A stretch of 64,000 nucleotides of DNA from NCBI GenBank assembly GCA_937915925.1, contig CALGGM010000007.1, positions 16,652 through 80,651 on the forward strand. Reading direction: 5' to 3'. Under the pieces are notes generated by a model. That model ran no database searches. It had not been told where the DNA came from and was given only the letters and a program-made list of their open reading frames with translations. Both the position numbers and the translations under genes were made by a program. Each line of letters opens with the position of its first letter. Positions within the stretch are counted from its first letter, which is position 1. Origin of the DNA: an uncultured Clostridia bacterium (lineage in GTDB: Bacteria; Bacillota; Clostridia; Christensenellales; CAG-138). Positions 54,609 to 63,935 of the stretch are shown piece after piece.

Positions 54609-56477
54609 ATGTGCGGAATTGTAGGATATACCGGAACGCAGCCTGCTGCACCGATCTTACTGGAGGGGTTGTCAAAGCTGGAATACCGCGGATATGACTC
54701 CGCGGGGCTTGCGGTGCGCAGCGGGGACGCGCTCGCCGAGGTCGTGAAGGCGACGGGCAAGCTGAAAAATCTGATCGAAATGACCGATGAGGGACGCGCG
54801 CTGCCGGGGCTTTGCGGCATCGGACACACGCGCTGGGCGACGCACGGCGAGCCGAGCCGCAAGAACGCGCACCCGCATGTCTCCGGCAACGCGACGGGAT
54901 CGGGCTCCGGACCGGTGGAATCGGACGTGGTCGGCGTGCATAACGGGATCATCGAAAACTTTGAGGAGCTGAAGCAGAAGCTTTTGAGAAACGGCTATCG
55001 GTTCTACAGCGGCACGGACACCGAGGTCGTGATCAAGCTTGTGGATTATTATTACAAGAAGTATCAGATCGGACCGATCGACGCCATCAACCGTATGATG
55101 GTGCGCGTGCGCGGCAGCTATGCGCTCGCGCTGATGTTCAAGGATTACCCCGGCGAGGTCTACTGCGCGAGAAAGGACAGCCCGCTGATCATCGGCGTCA
55201 CGGAGAACGAGGCGTTCTTGGCGTCCGATGTGCCGGCAATTTTAAAGCATACGCGGGACGTCTATTACATTGAGAACCTGCAGTCCGCAAGGCTGTTGCC
55301 CGGTGAAGCGCACTTTTTCGATCTGAACGGCGACGAGGTGGCGCTTCCGAAGAAACGGATCACATGGAACGCGGAAGCCGCGGAAAAGGGCGGGTACGAG
55401 CATTTCATGATCAAGGAGATCCATGAACAGCCGAGAGCCGTGCGCGACACGCTGAACAGCATCTTGAAAAACGGCAGGATCGACCTCTCCGGCGCGGGCG
55501 TCGACCGCGCGTTTCTGGAGCGCATCACCGACGTCCATATCGTGGCGTGCGGGTCCGCGTGGCACGTCGGGATGCTTGCCCAGTATGTGATCGAGGACCT
55601 CGCCGCGCTTCCGGTGCGCGTGGAGCTCGCGTCCGAGTTCCGCTACCGTAAGACGCTTTTAAACGAGGGCTCGCTTGTGATCGTCGTGTCGCAGTCGGGC
55701 GAAACGGCGGACAGCCTGGCAGCGCTCAGAAAGGCGAAGGAGCAGGGGGTTCCGACGCTTGCAATCGTCAATGTGGTCGGCTCCACGATCGCGAGGGAAG
55801 CGGATCATGTGCTGTACACGCTCGCGGGACCCGAGATCGCGGTCGCAACGACCAAAGCGTACAGCGCCCAGCTTGCGGCGATGTATGCGTTTGCAGCGGA
55901 GCTTGCGCAGGTGAAGGGGACGATGGATCGGGATCGGTACGCGGCGTTTTTGGAGGAGCTTTCCGCACTGCCGGATAAGATGGAACGCGCGCTGGAAAAC
56001 AAGGAGCGCATCCAGTGGTTTGCGTCGAAGCACGCGAACGCGCGGGACATCTTCTTTATCGGACGCGGGCTCGACTACGCGATCTGCCTTGAGGGCAGCC
56101 TCAAGATGAAGGAGATCTCCTATATCCACAGCGAGGCGTACGCGGCGGGCGAGCTGAAGCACGGCACGATCAGCCTGATCGAGAACGGAACGCTCGTCAT
56201 CGGCGTGCTGACGCAGAACGAGCTGATCGAAAAGACCGTCAGCAATATGGCGGAGTGCAAGGCGCGCGGCGCGTACCTGATGGGCTTGACCGGCTACGGC
56301 AACTATAACGTGGAGGAAGCCGCAAACTTTACGGTGTACGTGCCGAAGGCGGATCCGCACCTGATCGGCAGCATCGCGATCATTCCGCTGCAGCTTTTAG
56401 CCTACTATACGAGCGTTGCGAAGGGGCTTGACGTCGACAAGCCGAGAAACCTTGCAAAGAGCGTGACCGTGGAATAA
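54609..56477 (+). CDS. glmS: Glutamine-fructose-6-phosphate aminotransferase
   Basis: A 622-residue protein. Class II amidotransferase with Cys2 (MCGIVGYTG), TRWATHGEPS and VVGVHNGIIENF; then two SIS domains (ACGSAWHVG, VSQSGETADSLAAL, GRGLDYAICLEGSLKMKEIS). Ends DKPRNLAKSVTVE as expected. First step of amino-sugar synthesis for the wall. No glmS ribozyme-like leader fits into the 26-base gap before it, so control must come from the operon. Confidence 0.97.
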   Translation: MCGIVGYTGTQPAAPILLEGLSKLEYRGYDSAGLAVRSGDALAEVVKATGKLKNLIEMTDEGRALPGLCGIGHTRWATHGEPSRKNAHPHVSGNATGSGSGPVESDVVGVHNGIIENFEELKQKLLRNGYRFYSGTDTEVVIKLVDYYYKKYQIGPIDAINRMMVRVRGSYALALMFKDYPGEVYCARKDSPLIIGVTENEAFLASDVPAILKHTRDVYYIENLQSARLLPGEAHFFDLNGDEVALPKKRITWNAEAAEKGGYEHFMIKEIHEQPRAVRDTLNSILKNGRIDLSGAGVDRAFLERITDVHIVACGSAWHVGMLAQYVIEDLAALPVRVELASEFRYRKTLLNEGSLVIVVSQSGETADSLAALRKAKEQGVPTLAIVNVVGSTIAREADHVLYTLAGPEIAVATTKAYSAQLAAMYAFAAELAQVKGTMDRDRYAAFLEELSALPDKMERALENKERIQWFASKHANARDIFFIGRGLDYAICLEGSLKMKEISYIHSEAYAAGELKHGTISLIENGTLVIGVLTQNELIEKTVSNMAECKARGAYLMGLTGYGNYNVEEAANFTVYVPKADPHLIGSIAIIPLQLLAYYTSVAKGLDVDKPRNLAKSVTVE

Positions 56478-56498
56478 ACGGTCAGGACGCCGTTCCAA

Positions 56499-56543
56499 AC
56501 AAAAAGGGATGTTGAGAATTGTGGCTCAACATCCCTTTCGTTT
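56499..56543. terminator. Bidirectional intrinsic terminator
   Basis: aaagggatgttgag (56503-56516) pairs perfectly with ctcaacatcccttt (56525-56538), with A/T runs on both sides; it ends both glmS and the converging zinc operon. Confidence 0.85.
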
Positions 56544-57174
56544 ACGGCAGAATCACCGCATTCCGCAGGGTGCAGTATTCGATCTCTCCCTCCCAATAGA
56601 TATCGAACACGCCGATGACCGTGATCGGATCATCCACTTCAGGGAACTGATCCGGATAGACCAGATCGGCGGCGGGAATGAATTCCATTCCCTGCGCACA
56701 GCACGCGGTCGCATCCGCGATAAAGCACAGGTAATAGTGCTGGTCCAGCTTTTTGTCATAGTAGTGGGAGAACTGTCCCTGCATTTTGACGACCTTTCCG
56801 AGATAGTCCTCCGGCGCGGTCATCATGCCGTAGACCTCGGAATAGACCATCGTGCCGGACATCGCCGTAAGATCGACGTCGATCTCCTCGGGCGCATAGG
56901 TACGCGCTGCAGCCGCCTCCGCAGGCGACGGATCGGGTGATTCGACGGGCGCGGGCGACGGATCTTTTGTGTTTACCGACGCAGGGGTGGACTCCGCCGC
57001 TTCGACGGGCGCGGGGGCGGATGCAGAGGCGGTGTCCGCTTTTTCCATTTCCGCCGCAAGAACGTCTTTTACGGTGGCGGTCGAGCCCTGCGTGCGGCCT
57101 GCGGCGCCGCCGCTGTCACACGCGATAAGGGCAAGTGCGAGGATCAGAAGAAGAACGATGCGAACCGATTTCAT
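56542..57174 (-). CDS. Lipoprotein linked to the zinc-uptake operon
   Basis: A 210-residue protein, start ATG 57174. Lipobox LALIACDSG; Ala/Pro/Glu-rich linker (~45-95); a folded C-terminal domain (~100-210) with GKVVKMQGQF, YYLCFIADATACCAQGMEF and a late YCTL. Three to four cysteines and acidic residues could bind metal. It is the last gene of the znu operon (four-base overlap with znuB). Possibly an extracellular zinc-binding accessory; unproven. Confidence 0.7.
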   Translation of the reverse strand: MKSVRIVLLLILALALIACDSGGAAGRTQGSTATVKDVLAAEMEKADTASASAPAPVEAAESTPASVNTKDPSPAPVESPDPSPAEAAAARTYAPEEIDVDLTAMSGTMVYSEVYGMMTAPEDYLGKVVKMQGQFSHYYDKKLDQHYYLCFIADATACCAQGMEFIPAADLVYPDQFPEVDDPITVIGVFDIYWEGEIEYCTLRNAVILP

Positions 57175-58016
57175 TTGCAGATACCTCCTTGTATCAATTC
57201 GAAAAGATAGCAGATCAGAAACGCGCCGACGTCGACCGCAACGATTGTGGAGCCGACGGGCGTTCCGGCAAGAATCGAGACGATGATCCCCAAGAACGCG
57301 CAGACGACGGAGAGCAGCGCGGAACAGACCGTGACGGAGCGGAAGCTTTTGAACAGCCGCATCGCCGACAGCGCCGGAAAGATCACCAGCGCGGAGATCA
57401 GAAGCGATCCGACCAGATTCATCGCAAGCACGATGATGACGGCGATGATGACGGCAAGCAGTAGGTTGTACGCGCCCGCCCGCGTGCCGGTCGCCTTTGC
57501 AAAGCTTTCGTCGAAGGTGACGGCGAAGATCTTGTTGTAAAACAGCACGAAGATTACGACCACGGCGATCGACAGGACCGTGCAGATCCACACCTCGCTT
57601 TTTGTCAGCGTCAGAATGGACGTGGAGCCGAACAGCGTGCTGCAGACGTCCCCGGAGAGGTTCGTCGAGGTGGAGAAGACGTTCATGATCAGATAGCCGA
57701 ACGCGAGCGCGGCGACCGAAATCATGGCGATCGCGGCGTCGCCCTTGATCCTTGCGTTCTGCCCCGCGCGCAAAAGAAGGATCGCGCTGACGACGGTGAT
57801 CGGAAGGACCAGGAGCATGTTGTTGGTCAGATTCAGCACGGAGGCGATCGCCATCGCGCCGAACGCAACGTGCGACAGCCCGTCGCCGATGAACGAGAAC
57901 CGCCGCAGAACGAGCGTCACGCCGAGCAGGGAAGAGCACAGCGCGATCAGAACGCCGACGATCAGCGCGTACTGCACAAACGGGTATTGAAGATACATCC
58001 CGAGCTTTTCGATCAT
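57171..58016 (-). CDS. znuB: Zinc/manganese ABC transporter permease
   Basis: A 281-residue protein with eight or nine hydrophobic segments. It has the ABC-3 family motif FIGDGLSHVAFGAMAIA (~42) and a MNLVGSLLISALVIFPALSAMRL segment (in part) near ~190. It is the membrane channel of the uptake system; overlaps the ATPase gene by four bases. Confidence 0.9.
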   Translation of the reverse strand: MIEKLGMYLQYPFVQYALIVGVLIALCSSLLGVTLVLRRFSFIGDGLSHVAFGAMAIASVLNLTNNMLLVLPITVVSAILLLRAGQNARIKGDAAIAMISVAALAFGYLIMNVFSTSTNLSGDVCSTLFGSTSILTLTKSEVWICTVLSIAVVVIFVLFYNKIFAVTFDESFAKATGTRAGAYNLLLAVIIAVIIVLAMNLVGSLLISALVIFPALSAMRLFKSFRSVTVCSALLSVVCAFLGIIVSILAGTPVGSTIVAVDVGAFLICYLFELIQGGICK

Positions 58017-58726
58017 TTTCCGTCACCTCCCCGTCCGTGCGAAAGGAACGCGCCGCCGATCTCGCTGTTCCGATATTCGTCCGTCGTTCCGAAAAATACC
58101 GTGTCGCCGATGTGCAGGATGCGCGTCGCGTACCGCACTGCGGCTTCGACGTCGTGCGAGATCATGATGACAGTGGTGCCGTCGCGGTGCAGCTTTGCGA
58201 TCAGCTCGTACATTTCGTCGGTCACCTTCGGATCGAGACCCGAAACGGGCTCGTCGAGCAGCAGAAGCTTCGTGGTCGCGCAAAGCGCCCTCGCAAGCAG
58301 AACGCGCTGCTGCTGCCCGCCGGACAGCTCGGAGTAGCAGCGCCGCCGAAGAGATGCGATCCCCATGCGCGCAAGGTTTTGTTCCGCAAGCTGCTTATCC
58401 GCTTTTCGGTAGAACGGACGGACGCCGCAGCGTCCCTGACAGCCGGACAGCACGACCTCGAAGACCGAGGCGGGGAAGTCCTTCTGCACGGCGGTCTGCT
58501 GTGGGAGATACCCGATCTCGTTTGCCTTGAGACCGTCCCCGATGACGAGCTGTCCGCCGACGGGCGGCAGAAGCCCCAGAACCGTTCGCATGAGCGTGCT
58601 CTTGCCGGAACCGTTTTCTCCGACGATGCAGAGGTAATCGCCTTTGTCGACCGTAAAGTCGAGATCGCGGACGATCACGTTTCCGTCATACCCAAGGGAC
58701 AGCCCCCGGGCGGTGATAAATGCCAT
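58013..58726 (-). CDS. znuC: Zinc/manganese ABC transporter ATPase
   Basis: A 237-residue protein with Walker A GENGSGKST (~37), signature LSGGQQQR (~136), Walker B LLLLDEPVSGLD (~155) and switch His (ISHD). Energises metal uptake with the permease next to it. Confidence 0.92.
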   Translation of the reverse strand: MAFITARGLSLGYDGNVIVRDLDFTVDKGDYLCIVGENGSGKSTLMRTVLGLLPPVGGQLVIGDGLKANEIGYLPQQTAVQKDFPASVFEVVLSGCQGRCGVRPFYRKADKQLAEQNLARMGIASLRRRCYSELSGGQQQRVLLARALCATTKLLLLDEPVSGLDPKVTDEMYELIAKLHRDGTTVIMISHDVEAAVRYATRILHIGDTVFFGTTDEYRNSEIGGAFLSHGRGGDGK

Positions 58727-58735
58727 AGCTTCCTC

Positions 58736-59713
58736 CTATTGCAGTGCGTCCTTCAAAACGGACAGATTGTCTTCCATGACAGCGAGATAGGATGCGCCGT
58801 TCTGCACGTCGCGTGCGGTCACGGACTGCATCGAGTTCAGCACGAAGATCCGCTGATCCTTGGTGCGCGTCGTTTCGATGACGGTTTTCGTGAGGCGCTG
58901 ATCCGACCCGTCGATAACCAGCACCGCCGACAGCGAGAGCTCGTCGACCTTGTTTGCAAGGAACAGGACCGTCTCGAAGCTCGCCTCCGTTTCGGCGGAG
59001 CAGCCGGAGAACGCCGCGTAATAGGACAGCCCGTAATCGTCGGTCAGATACCGGAACGGGAAGCGGTCCCCGAACAGCAGGACTCTGACGTTCGCGTCGG
59101 AAACGGCAGCTTCGTACTGCCTGTCAAGGCTGTCGATCTCGGCAAGATACGCGTCGGCATTTTCCCGATAGACGGTCGCATGCTCCGCGTCGATCTGTTC
59201 GAGCGCGGAACCGATCTGCCGCACAAGAACGGCGGCGTTTTTCAGGGACAGCCAGACGTGCTCGTCGTATTCGGGACCTTCTTCGTCCTCATCGGGCTCA
59301 TCGTCCTCGGGCTGCATGCCCTCGACAAGCGCTTCTTCCTTTGCCTGATCGCCGAGCGCATCGAGCAGATTGATCACGACCATATCGGGATTGGTCGCCT
59401 CCTTCAAGGCGTCGTCCACCCATTGGTCGGATTCGCCGCCAACATAGATGAACAGATCGCAGGTCGAGATTTTCAGAATGTCCTCCGCGGACGGCTGAAA
59501 GCTTTGCAGATCCACGCCGATGTCCAAGAGCATCACGACCTCCGCGTTTGCCGGATTGTCGCCGAGAAGATTCATGACCCAATCGTAGACGGGAAAGATC
59601 GTGGTAACGATGCGAAGCGTATCGCTTTTTGCCGCGTTCGGCTTTGATCCGCAGGCGAGCAAACAGCCTGCAAGCAATGTGAATATGAGAAAAAATGCAA
59701 GTAAACGTTTCAT
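58736..59713 (-). CDS. znuA: Zinc-binding ABC transporter lipoprotein (ZnuA/AdcA-like)
   Basis: A 325-residue protein with lipobox LLACGS and family segments FPVYDWVMNLLGD, YVGGESDQWVDD and YDEHVWLSLKNA. Later comes a GDRFPFRYLTDDYGLSYYAAF segment (in part). The variable loop before DEHVWLS is a run of acidic residues (EDDEPDEDEEGPEYDE), where typical zinc members carry His. Metal could therefore differ (zinc most likely by operon). Confidence 0.9.
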   Translation of the reverse strand: MKRLLAFFLIFTLLAGCLLACGSKPNAAKSDTLRIVTTIFPVYDWVMNLLGDNPANAEVVMLLDIGVDLQSFQPSAEDILKISTCDLFIYVGGESDQWVDDALKEATNPDMVVINLLDALGDQAKEEALVEGMQPEDDEPDEDEEGPEYDEHVWLSLKNAAVLVRQIGSALEQIDAEHATVYRENADAYLAEIDSLDRQYEAAVSDANVRVLLFGDRFPFRYLTDDYGLSYYAAFSGCSAETEASFETVLFLANKVDELSLSAVLVIDGSDQRLTKTVIETTRTKDQRIFVLNSMQSVTARDVQNGASYLAVMEDNLSVLKDALQ

Positions 59714-59783
59714 AAATGTACCTCCGTATTCTGTTTTGCATAGGGAAACAGGGCAGGAAGATCCTGCCGAAAACGGAGGGGAT

Positions 59784-60092
59784 TCAGCGATTCAGACGGA
59801 CTTTCGCGATAACGGGCGTAACGCCGTTCAAACGGAACGAAAGGAAAATCAGCGCGGCAGAAAGACACAGCGAGACCGCGGCAAGGACCGTTTTTACGGC
59901 GGCGTGCAGCGACACGGACCGCAGTGCGGACGTGCAGACGCGGATGCATGCACAGATGAGACAGTCCTCTCCGCAGCAGTCGTGATGCGCTTCCGCCGCA
60001 ATGAAAATCAGCGAGCACAGCAAAACGGCAAGCAGTAAAATGCTTGCAACGCGGATGCGCATATCGGTGCGGCTTTCCGAGCTTTTTTGCAT
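59784..60092 (-). CDS. Small Cys/His-rich membrane protein of the zinc operon
   Basis: A 102-residue protein, start ATG 60092 (GGAGGG upstream). An N-terminal transmembrane segment (VASILLLAVLLCSLIFIAA) is followed by EAHHDCCGEDCLICACIRVC, a dense metal-ligand loop outside or in the membrane interface, and a second transmembrane segment (LAAVSLCLSAALIFLSF). It is the first gene of the znu operon. Similar small proteins accompany zinc uptake genes in Firmicutes; a role in metal capture or sensing is inferred. Confidence 0.7.
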   Translation of the reverse strand: MQKSSESRTDMRIRVASILLLAVLLCSLIFIAAEAHHDCCGEDCLICACIRVCTSALRSVSLHAAVKTVLAAVSLCLSAALIFLSFRLNGVTPVIAKVRLNR

Positions 60093-60122
60093 TGTGCCCT
60101 CCGAAAAACGGGAATTCCATAT

Positions 60123-60151
60123 ATTATATAAGCAACGCCGAGGTTTGTCAA
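60123..60151 (-). promoter_or_regulatory. SigA-type promoter of the zinc operon
   Basis: On the minus strand TTGACA (60151-60146), 17-base spacer, TATAAT (60128-60123), within an AT-rich palindromic stretch (atatattatat) that could hold a Zur-type operator. Confidence 0.8.
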
Positions 60152-60247
60152 TTCCGTTCCGAATACCGGATTTTCGGGTGCGTGCCTTAGATAAAACGTT
60201 CCCGATCATCGAAAAAACACCGTTCGGTCATAAGCGATATTCGGGAT

Positions 60248-60276
60248 TTGACGGCATGTGTATTGTGATATATAAT
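60248..60276 (+). promoter_or_regulatory. Promoter of the aldo/keto reductase gene
   Basis: TTGACG (60248-60253), 17-base spacer, TATAAT (60271-60276), 46 bases before the ATG at 60322. Confidence 0.75.
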
Positions 60277-60321
60277 AGCTTCAAAAGACACAGACGCCAG
60301 GACCGTCGGAAGGAGCGCACC

Positions 60322-61066
60322 ATGCAGTACAGACAGGATAAATACGGAGAGCCGCTTTCGATCCTCGGATTCGGCTGCATGCGGTTTCCGCAAAAGGGAC
60401 GGAGCATCGACCTTGCGGAGACCGAGCGCGAGATCATGGAGGCGGTCTCGGCGGGCGTGAACTACTTCGATACCGCGTACATCTATCCGGGCAGCGAAGC
60501 GGCGCTCGGCGAGATTGTGGAGCGGAACGGGATCCGCGACCGCATCCGCATCGCCACAAAGCTTCCGCAGTATCTGGTCGGCAGCAGCGCTGCGCTCGAC
60601 CGCTATTTCAATGAGCAGCTCAGAAGGCTTCGCACGGATTACGTGGACTATTATCTCATGCATCATCTGACCGACGTCGCGATGTGGGAGAAGCTGAAAA
60701 AGGTCGGCGTGCTAAAGTGGATCGCGGAGAAAAAGAAAAGCGGCGCGATCCGAAACATCGGGTTCTCGTACCACGGCAACACGGACGGGTTCTTGAAGAT
60801 CCTGAACGATTACGACTGGGACATCTGCCAGATCCAGTACAATTACTTCGACGAGCATTCGCAGGCGGGCGTTGCGGGCTTGAAGGCGGCGGCGGAGAAG
60901 GGGATCCCCGTCATGATCATGGAGCCGCTGCGGGGCGGAAAGCTTGTGAACATGCTGCCGGATCCCGCAAAGAAGGTCATGGACCGGAGCGGACGGGGAT
61001 GGTCGTACGCCGAATGGAGCTTCCGCTGGCTCTATAACCAGCCGGAGGTCACGGTCGTGCTCTCGG
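60322..61066 (+). CDS. Aldo/keto reductase, 3' part lost at an assembly junction
   Basis: Start ATG 60322 (GGAAGGAG upstream). The visible ~248 residues show the TIM-barrel oxidoreductase motif set: Asp and Tyr in NYFDTAYIY (~50), Lys in IATKLP (~79), His in YLMHHL (~112), and later IVPVMIMEPLRGG-like and PEVTVVLSG. Homology stops right after VVLSG, where such proteins usually continue with ~80-130 more residues often including ferredoxin-type cysteines. The next bases belong to a Bacteroidales SusC gene on the other strand. Confidence 0.85.
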
Positions 61067-61074
61067 GCAGGCCG
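61060..61074. other. Probable chimeric assembly junction
   Basis: The host reductase reading frame ends its homology at ~61066. At the same place a SusC-like gene on the minus strand begins in mid-sequence (SGMDDGLP). Base composition drops from about 60% GC to below 50% and taxonomic style changes. Both genes are truncated at one point, with no transposase, repeat or tRNA. Confidence 0.85.
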
Positions 61075-62780
61075 TCATCCATTCCACTAAGCCCAAGTGC
61101 CTCGTTCGGGATTTGTATGGTGGTAAAACCGTATATTGACGACTTTGCCCCCTCCATGGTAAAGCCGCCCATAAGTTCGAACTTATGCTTATCCTCCACG
61201 GTTTTATTCCATGTCAGGGTATTTTCTTCAAGCCATGAGGTGTTGATCGTTTCTCTGAACAATGCATTCACGTCCTTGCTGTTGTTCACGGAAGAATAGC
61301 CCTGATAAGTCTTGGAGTTGTAGAAATTCTCCTGACGTTTGATATACTTGCTGTAGCCTCCGCGCACCTGCATTGTCAAGCCCTCCTGAATATTCCATTT
61401 CAAAAATCCGTTACCGTTAAACATGATTTTTTTGTTGGAAATCTGTTCATTCGAGTTTGAAACATAAGGATTCATCACCGTATTTCCTATCCCCATCGCC
61501 TCGATGTCATCATCAAAAAGGTCATCGAGATTCTGTGAATCCATCAGTATCGGTTTGTATGCCCAGGTCCTGTACATCAGATGAGTGGTATATGCACTGT
61601 TGTCCGAAAGTTGAGCAGAAGAGGTCTGTCCATAGGTCTTATCTTCCGAATATGACACATTCAGGCCCAGAGTCAGATTTTTGCGCAGTTTCTGCTCCAA
61701 CGCCATTCGCCCGGAATATTTCTGATATCCGGAATTGATGATGACTCCTTCCTGATTTACGATGGAACCGGACGCCGAATAGCGTGTTTCGCCATTCCCG
61801 CCCATCATTGACAGGTTATGCATCCTGATCGGTGCCGTCCTGAATACCTTTTCCTGCCAGTTGACAGGTTCGACATTCTTGTAATCCTCCAAAGTCATAC
61901 CTCTGTCTGTCAGGTAATAATTGTAGGTCGAACTGGTATTGGAGCGTTCCAACTGATATGAGACGAATTCGTAGGGATCCATCAAATCCATGGTCTTTGT
62001 GACCTGTTGAATGCCAAAGGTACCGTTATAGGTGACAGTAGGACTGCCGAGTTTCCCCTTCTTGGTCTCGATAATGATAACTCCGTTGGCGGCACGCGAT
62101 CCATAAATTGCCGTGGATGAAGCGTCCTTGAGAACTGTAATCGAGGCGATGTCATTGGCGGAAACCGCTGATGCCGAGAAATCCTCCATCGGGAACCCAT
62201 CGATGATATACAACGGGGAGTTACTCTGAGTCAGGGAATTGGCTCCACGTATCACGATATCCATTCCCTGCCCGGGCTGCCCGTCCGCAGACGTTATGTT
62301 TACGCCGGCTATACGGCCTTGCATAGCCTGGTCAAAGGTAACGACAGGGGCCTTGACCATATCTTCCACATTGACCCTGCTGACCGTCCCCGTAACATCG
62401 ACCAGACGCCGTTCTCCATAACCGACCTCCACAATCGCTTCCTGAAGCAGTTCGGCATCTTCCTTGAGTATGACATCGATTCTGGTCTGAGTGTCGACAA
62501 TCACCTCTTCAGTAGCATAGCCAAGCACGGAAAACTCCAGCACCTGGCCTTTCTTTGCCGTGATGGAATACGTTCCATCCTCAGCCGTAAGCGCACCCGT
62601 CGGTGTGCCGCGTGCAACGACCACTGCACCAGGAATAGGTGCGTGGTTGCTGTCCGTCACACGTCCCGTTATACTGACAGTCATGCCATTCCCCCTTGTC
62701 TGGGCGAATGCCGGTGTGCAGAACAAAAGTGCAAGCGGGACTGCAAGAATGTAACTAAGCAGTCTTTTCATACTTTTCAT
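61067..62780 (-). CDS. SusC/RagA-type TonB-dependent outer-membrane transporter, 3' truncated
   Basis: The visible ~570 N-terminal residues include a signal peptide (LLSYILAVPLALLFCTPAFA). Next is a carboxypeptidase-regulatory-like domain (ITGRVTDSNHAPIPGAVV, ~37-115), then the plug domain (AMQGRIAGVNITSADGQPG, IVIRGANSLT, SPLYIIDGFPMEDF, DASSTAIYGSRAANGVI). The first part of the beta-barrel follows. Full proteins have ~1,000 residues; the rest is lost at the junction. Such proteins import glycans in Bacteroidota and do not belong in a Firmicute. Confidence 0.93.
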
Positions 62781-62783
62781 TAA

Positions 62784-62797
62784 TTAAAACGATTTAG
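62784..62797 (-). promoter_or_regulatory. LacI-type operator upstream of the susC gene
   Basis: TTAAAACGATTTAg: pseudo-palindrome with central CG; the same motif lies before lacI at 63882-63895. Confidence 0.6.
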
Positions 62798-62841
62798 CAA
62801 CTAATTATAAATAATATGTCAGACATAAATATCCAAGTAGA

Positions 62842-63846
62842 TTATTCGTTGATAATTGGCTTGAGCACGGTCCGGACTGCACCGGGCCTTCCCTGCCCCC
62901 GCACCTTTTCAATGATAGAATCCACGGCCTTTTCTGCAAATTCCCTTATGGGCTGGCTAACATAGATTATTCCCTTGCCGTAGATGTCATACAGAGGATT
63001 GCGGTCAAAACAGGCCAGACGGAAATCTTCCGGCACCTTGTACCCCTGTTTGAAGATAGAAGAAATGACCAGCGACGAAAGAGTGTTGGTTGCCATGACA
63101 AAACCGTCTACTCCCCTCTCTTTCGCCTGCCTTACGTAGTCCGATACGCCTTCGTAATTGTTATGCGCGATGCGATGTATATTGATGACGTCTTCCAGAC
63201 CGGCCCTTCGCATGGCATCCATATATCCCTCCTCGCGCTGACGCGCGTTAGTGATATCCATGCTGTAAGAGACCATGTCGATGTGTGACGCTCCCTTAGA
63301 AATGAGCCTTTCCGTGATATCGCGGGCGGCCTCGTTGTTGTCAAGAATAAAGCTGTCGAGTTCTACTCCCTCCACTTCGCGATCCAGCAGAACTGCATTT
63401 ATGCCTTCTGTAGCAATTTCATTGATTATGTCATCCGCACCTGCGCAGGGGACAATGATAAGGCCGTCCACACCCTTGTCCAAGAGCACCTGTATCACAC
63501 GCTTTTCCTTTTCGGGATTTTCGTCGGTGCTTGCTATGATTACACTATAATCATATTTATAGGCGTGGTTCTCCATATATCTCGCGAGTTCTGCGAAGAA
63601 CGGATTCGCGACATCCGACAGCACGACCCCTATGGTATTGGTGCGCCCGGAACGAAGGGCGCGTGCAGAATTGTTCGGTTTGTAATTATGACGCCTGGCG
63701 ACTTCCAAGACCTTGCGGCTGGTATCATCACTCACTCTGTAAATTGCTGACCCGGCACTGTTGTTTGACATAACGAACGACACAAGAGCCGGAGAAACTC
63801 CCGCTTCTCTTGCAATATCCTTGATCGTTATGGTGTTCTTGGTCAT
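62842..63846 (-). CDS. LacI/GalR-family transcriptional regulator
   Basis: A 334-residue protein. The N-terminal HTH is ITIKDIAREAGVSPALVSFVM (in part, residues 6-26), with hinge NNSARALRSGRT. The periplasmic-binding-like sensor domain (~60-334) includes IGVVLSDVANPFFAELAR and DGFVMATN. Adjacent to a SusC gene it is likely the local regulator of a glycan utilisation locus. It has its own operator-like motif upstream, so autoregulation is probable. Confidence 0.93.
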   Translation of the reverse strand: MTKNTITIKDIAREAGVSPALVSFVMSNNSAGSAIYRVSDDTSRKVLEVARRHNYKPNNSARALRSGRTNTIGVVLSDVANPFFAELARYMENHAYKYDYSVIIASTDENPEKEKRVIQVLLDKGVDGLIIVPCAGADDIINEIATEGINAVLLDREVEGVELDSFILDNNEAARDITERLISKGASHIDMVSYSMDITNARQREEGYMDAMRRAGLEDVINIHRIAHNNYEGVSDYVRQAKERGVDGFVMATNTLSSLVISSIFKQGYKVPEDFRLACFDRNPLYDIYGKGIIYVSQPIREFAEKAVDSIIEKVRGQGRPGAVRTVLKPIINE

Positions 63847-63881
63847 TACGAAGTTCAGTGCTTTCCTGCGGCAAATATATG

Positions 63882-63895
63882 TTAAATCGTTTTAA
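63882..63895. promoter_or_regulatory. LacI-type operator upstream of the regulator gene
   Basis: TTAAATCGTTTTAA, the reverse complement of the motif before susC; 36 bases upstream of the lacI ATG. Confidence 0.6.
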
Positions 63896-63935
63896 TTTCA
63901 AAATAATTATCAATAATTTTTTGCCACTATTCTTT

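Noticed and set aside
56542..58026. 494-codon frame covering znuB and the lipoprotein
   Set aside because: Only the last 210 codons are coding; the rest is znuB in another frame.
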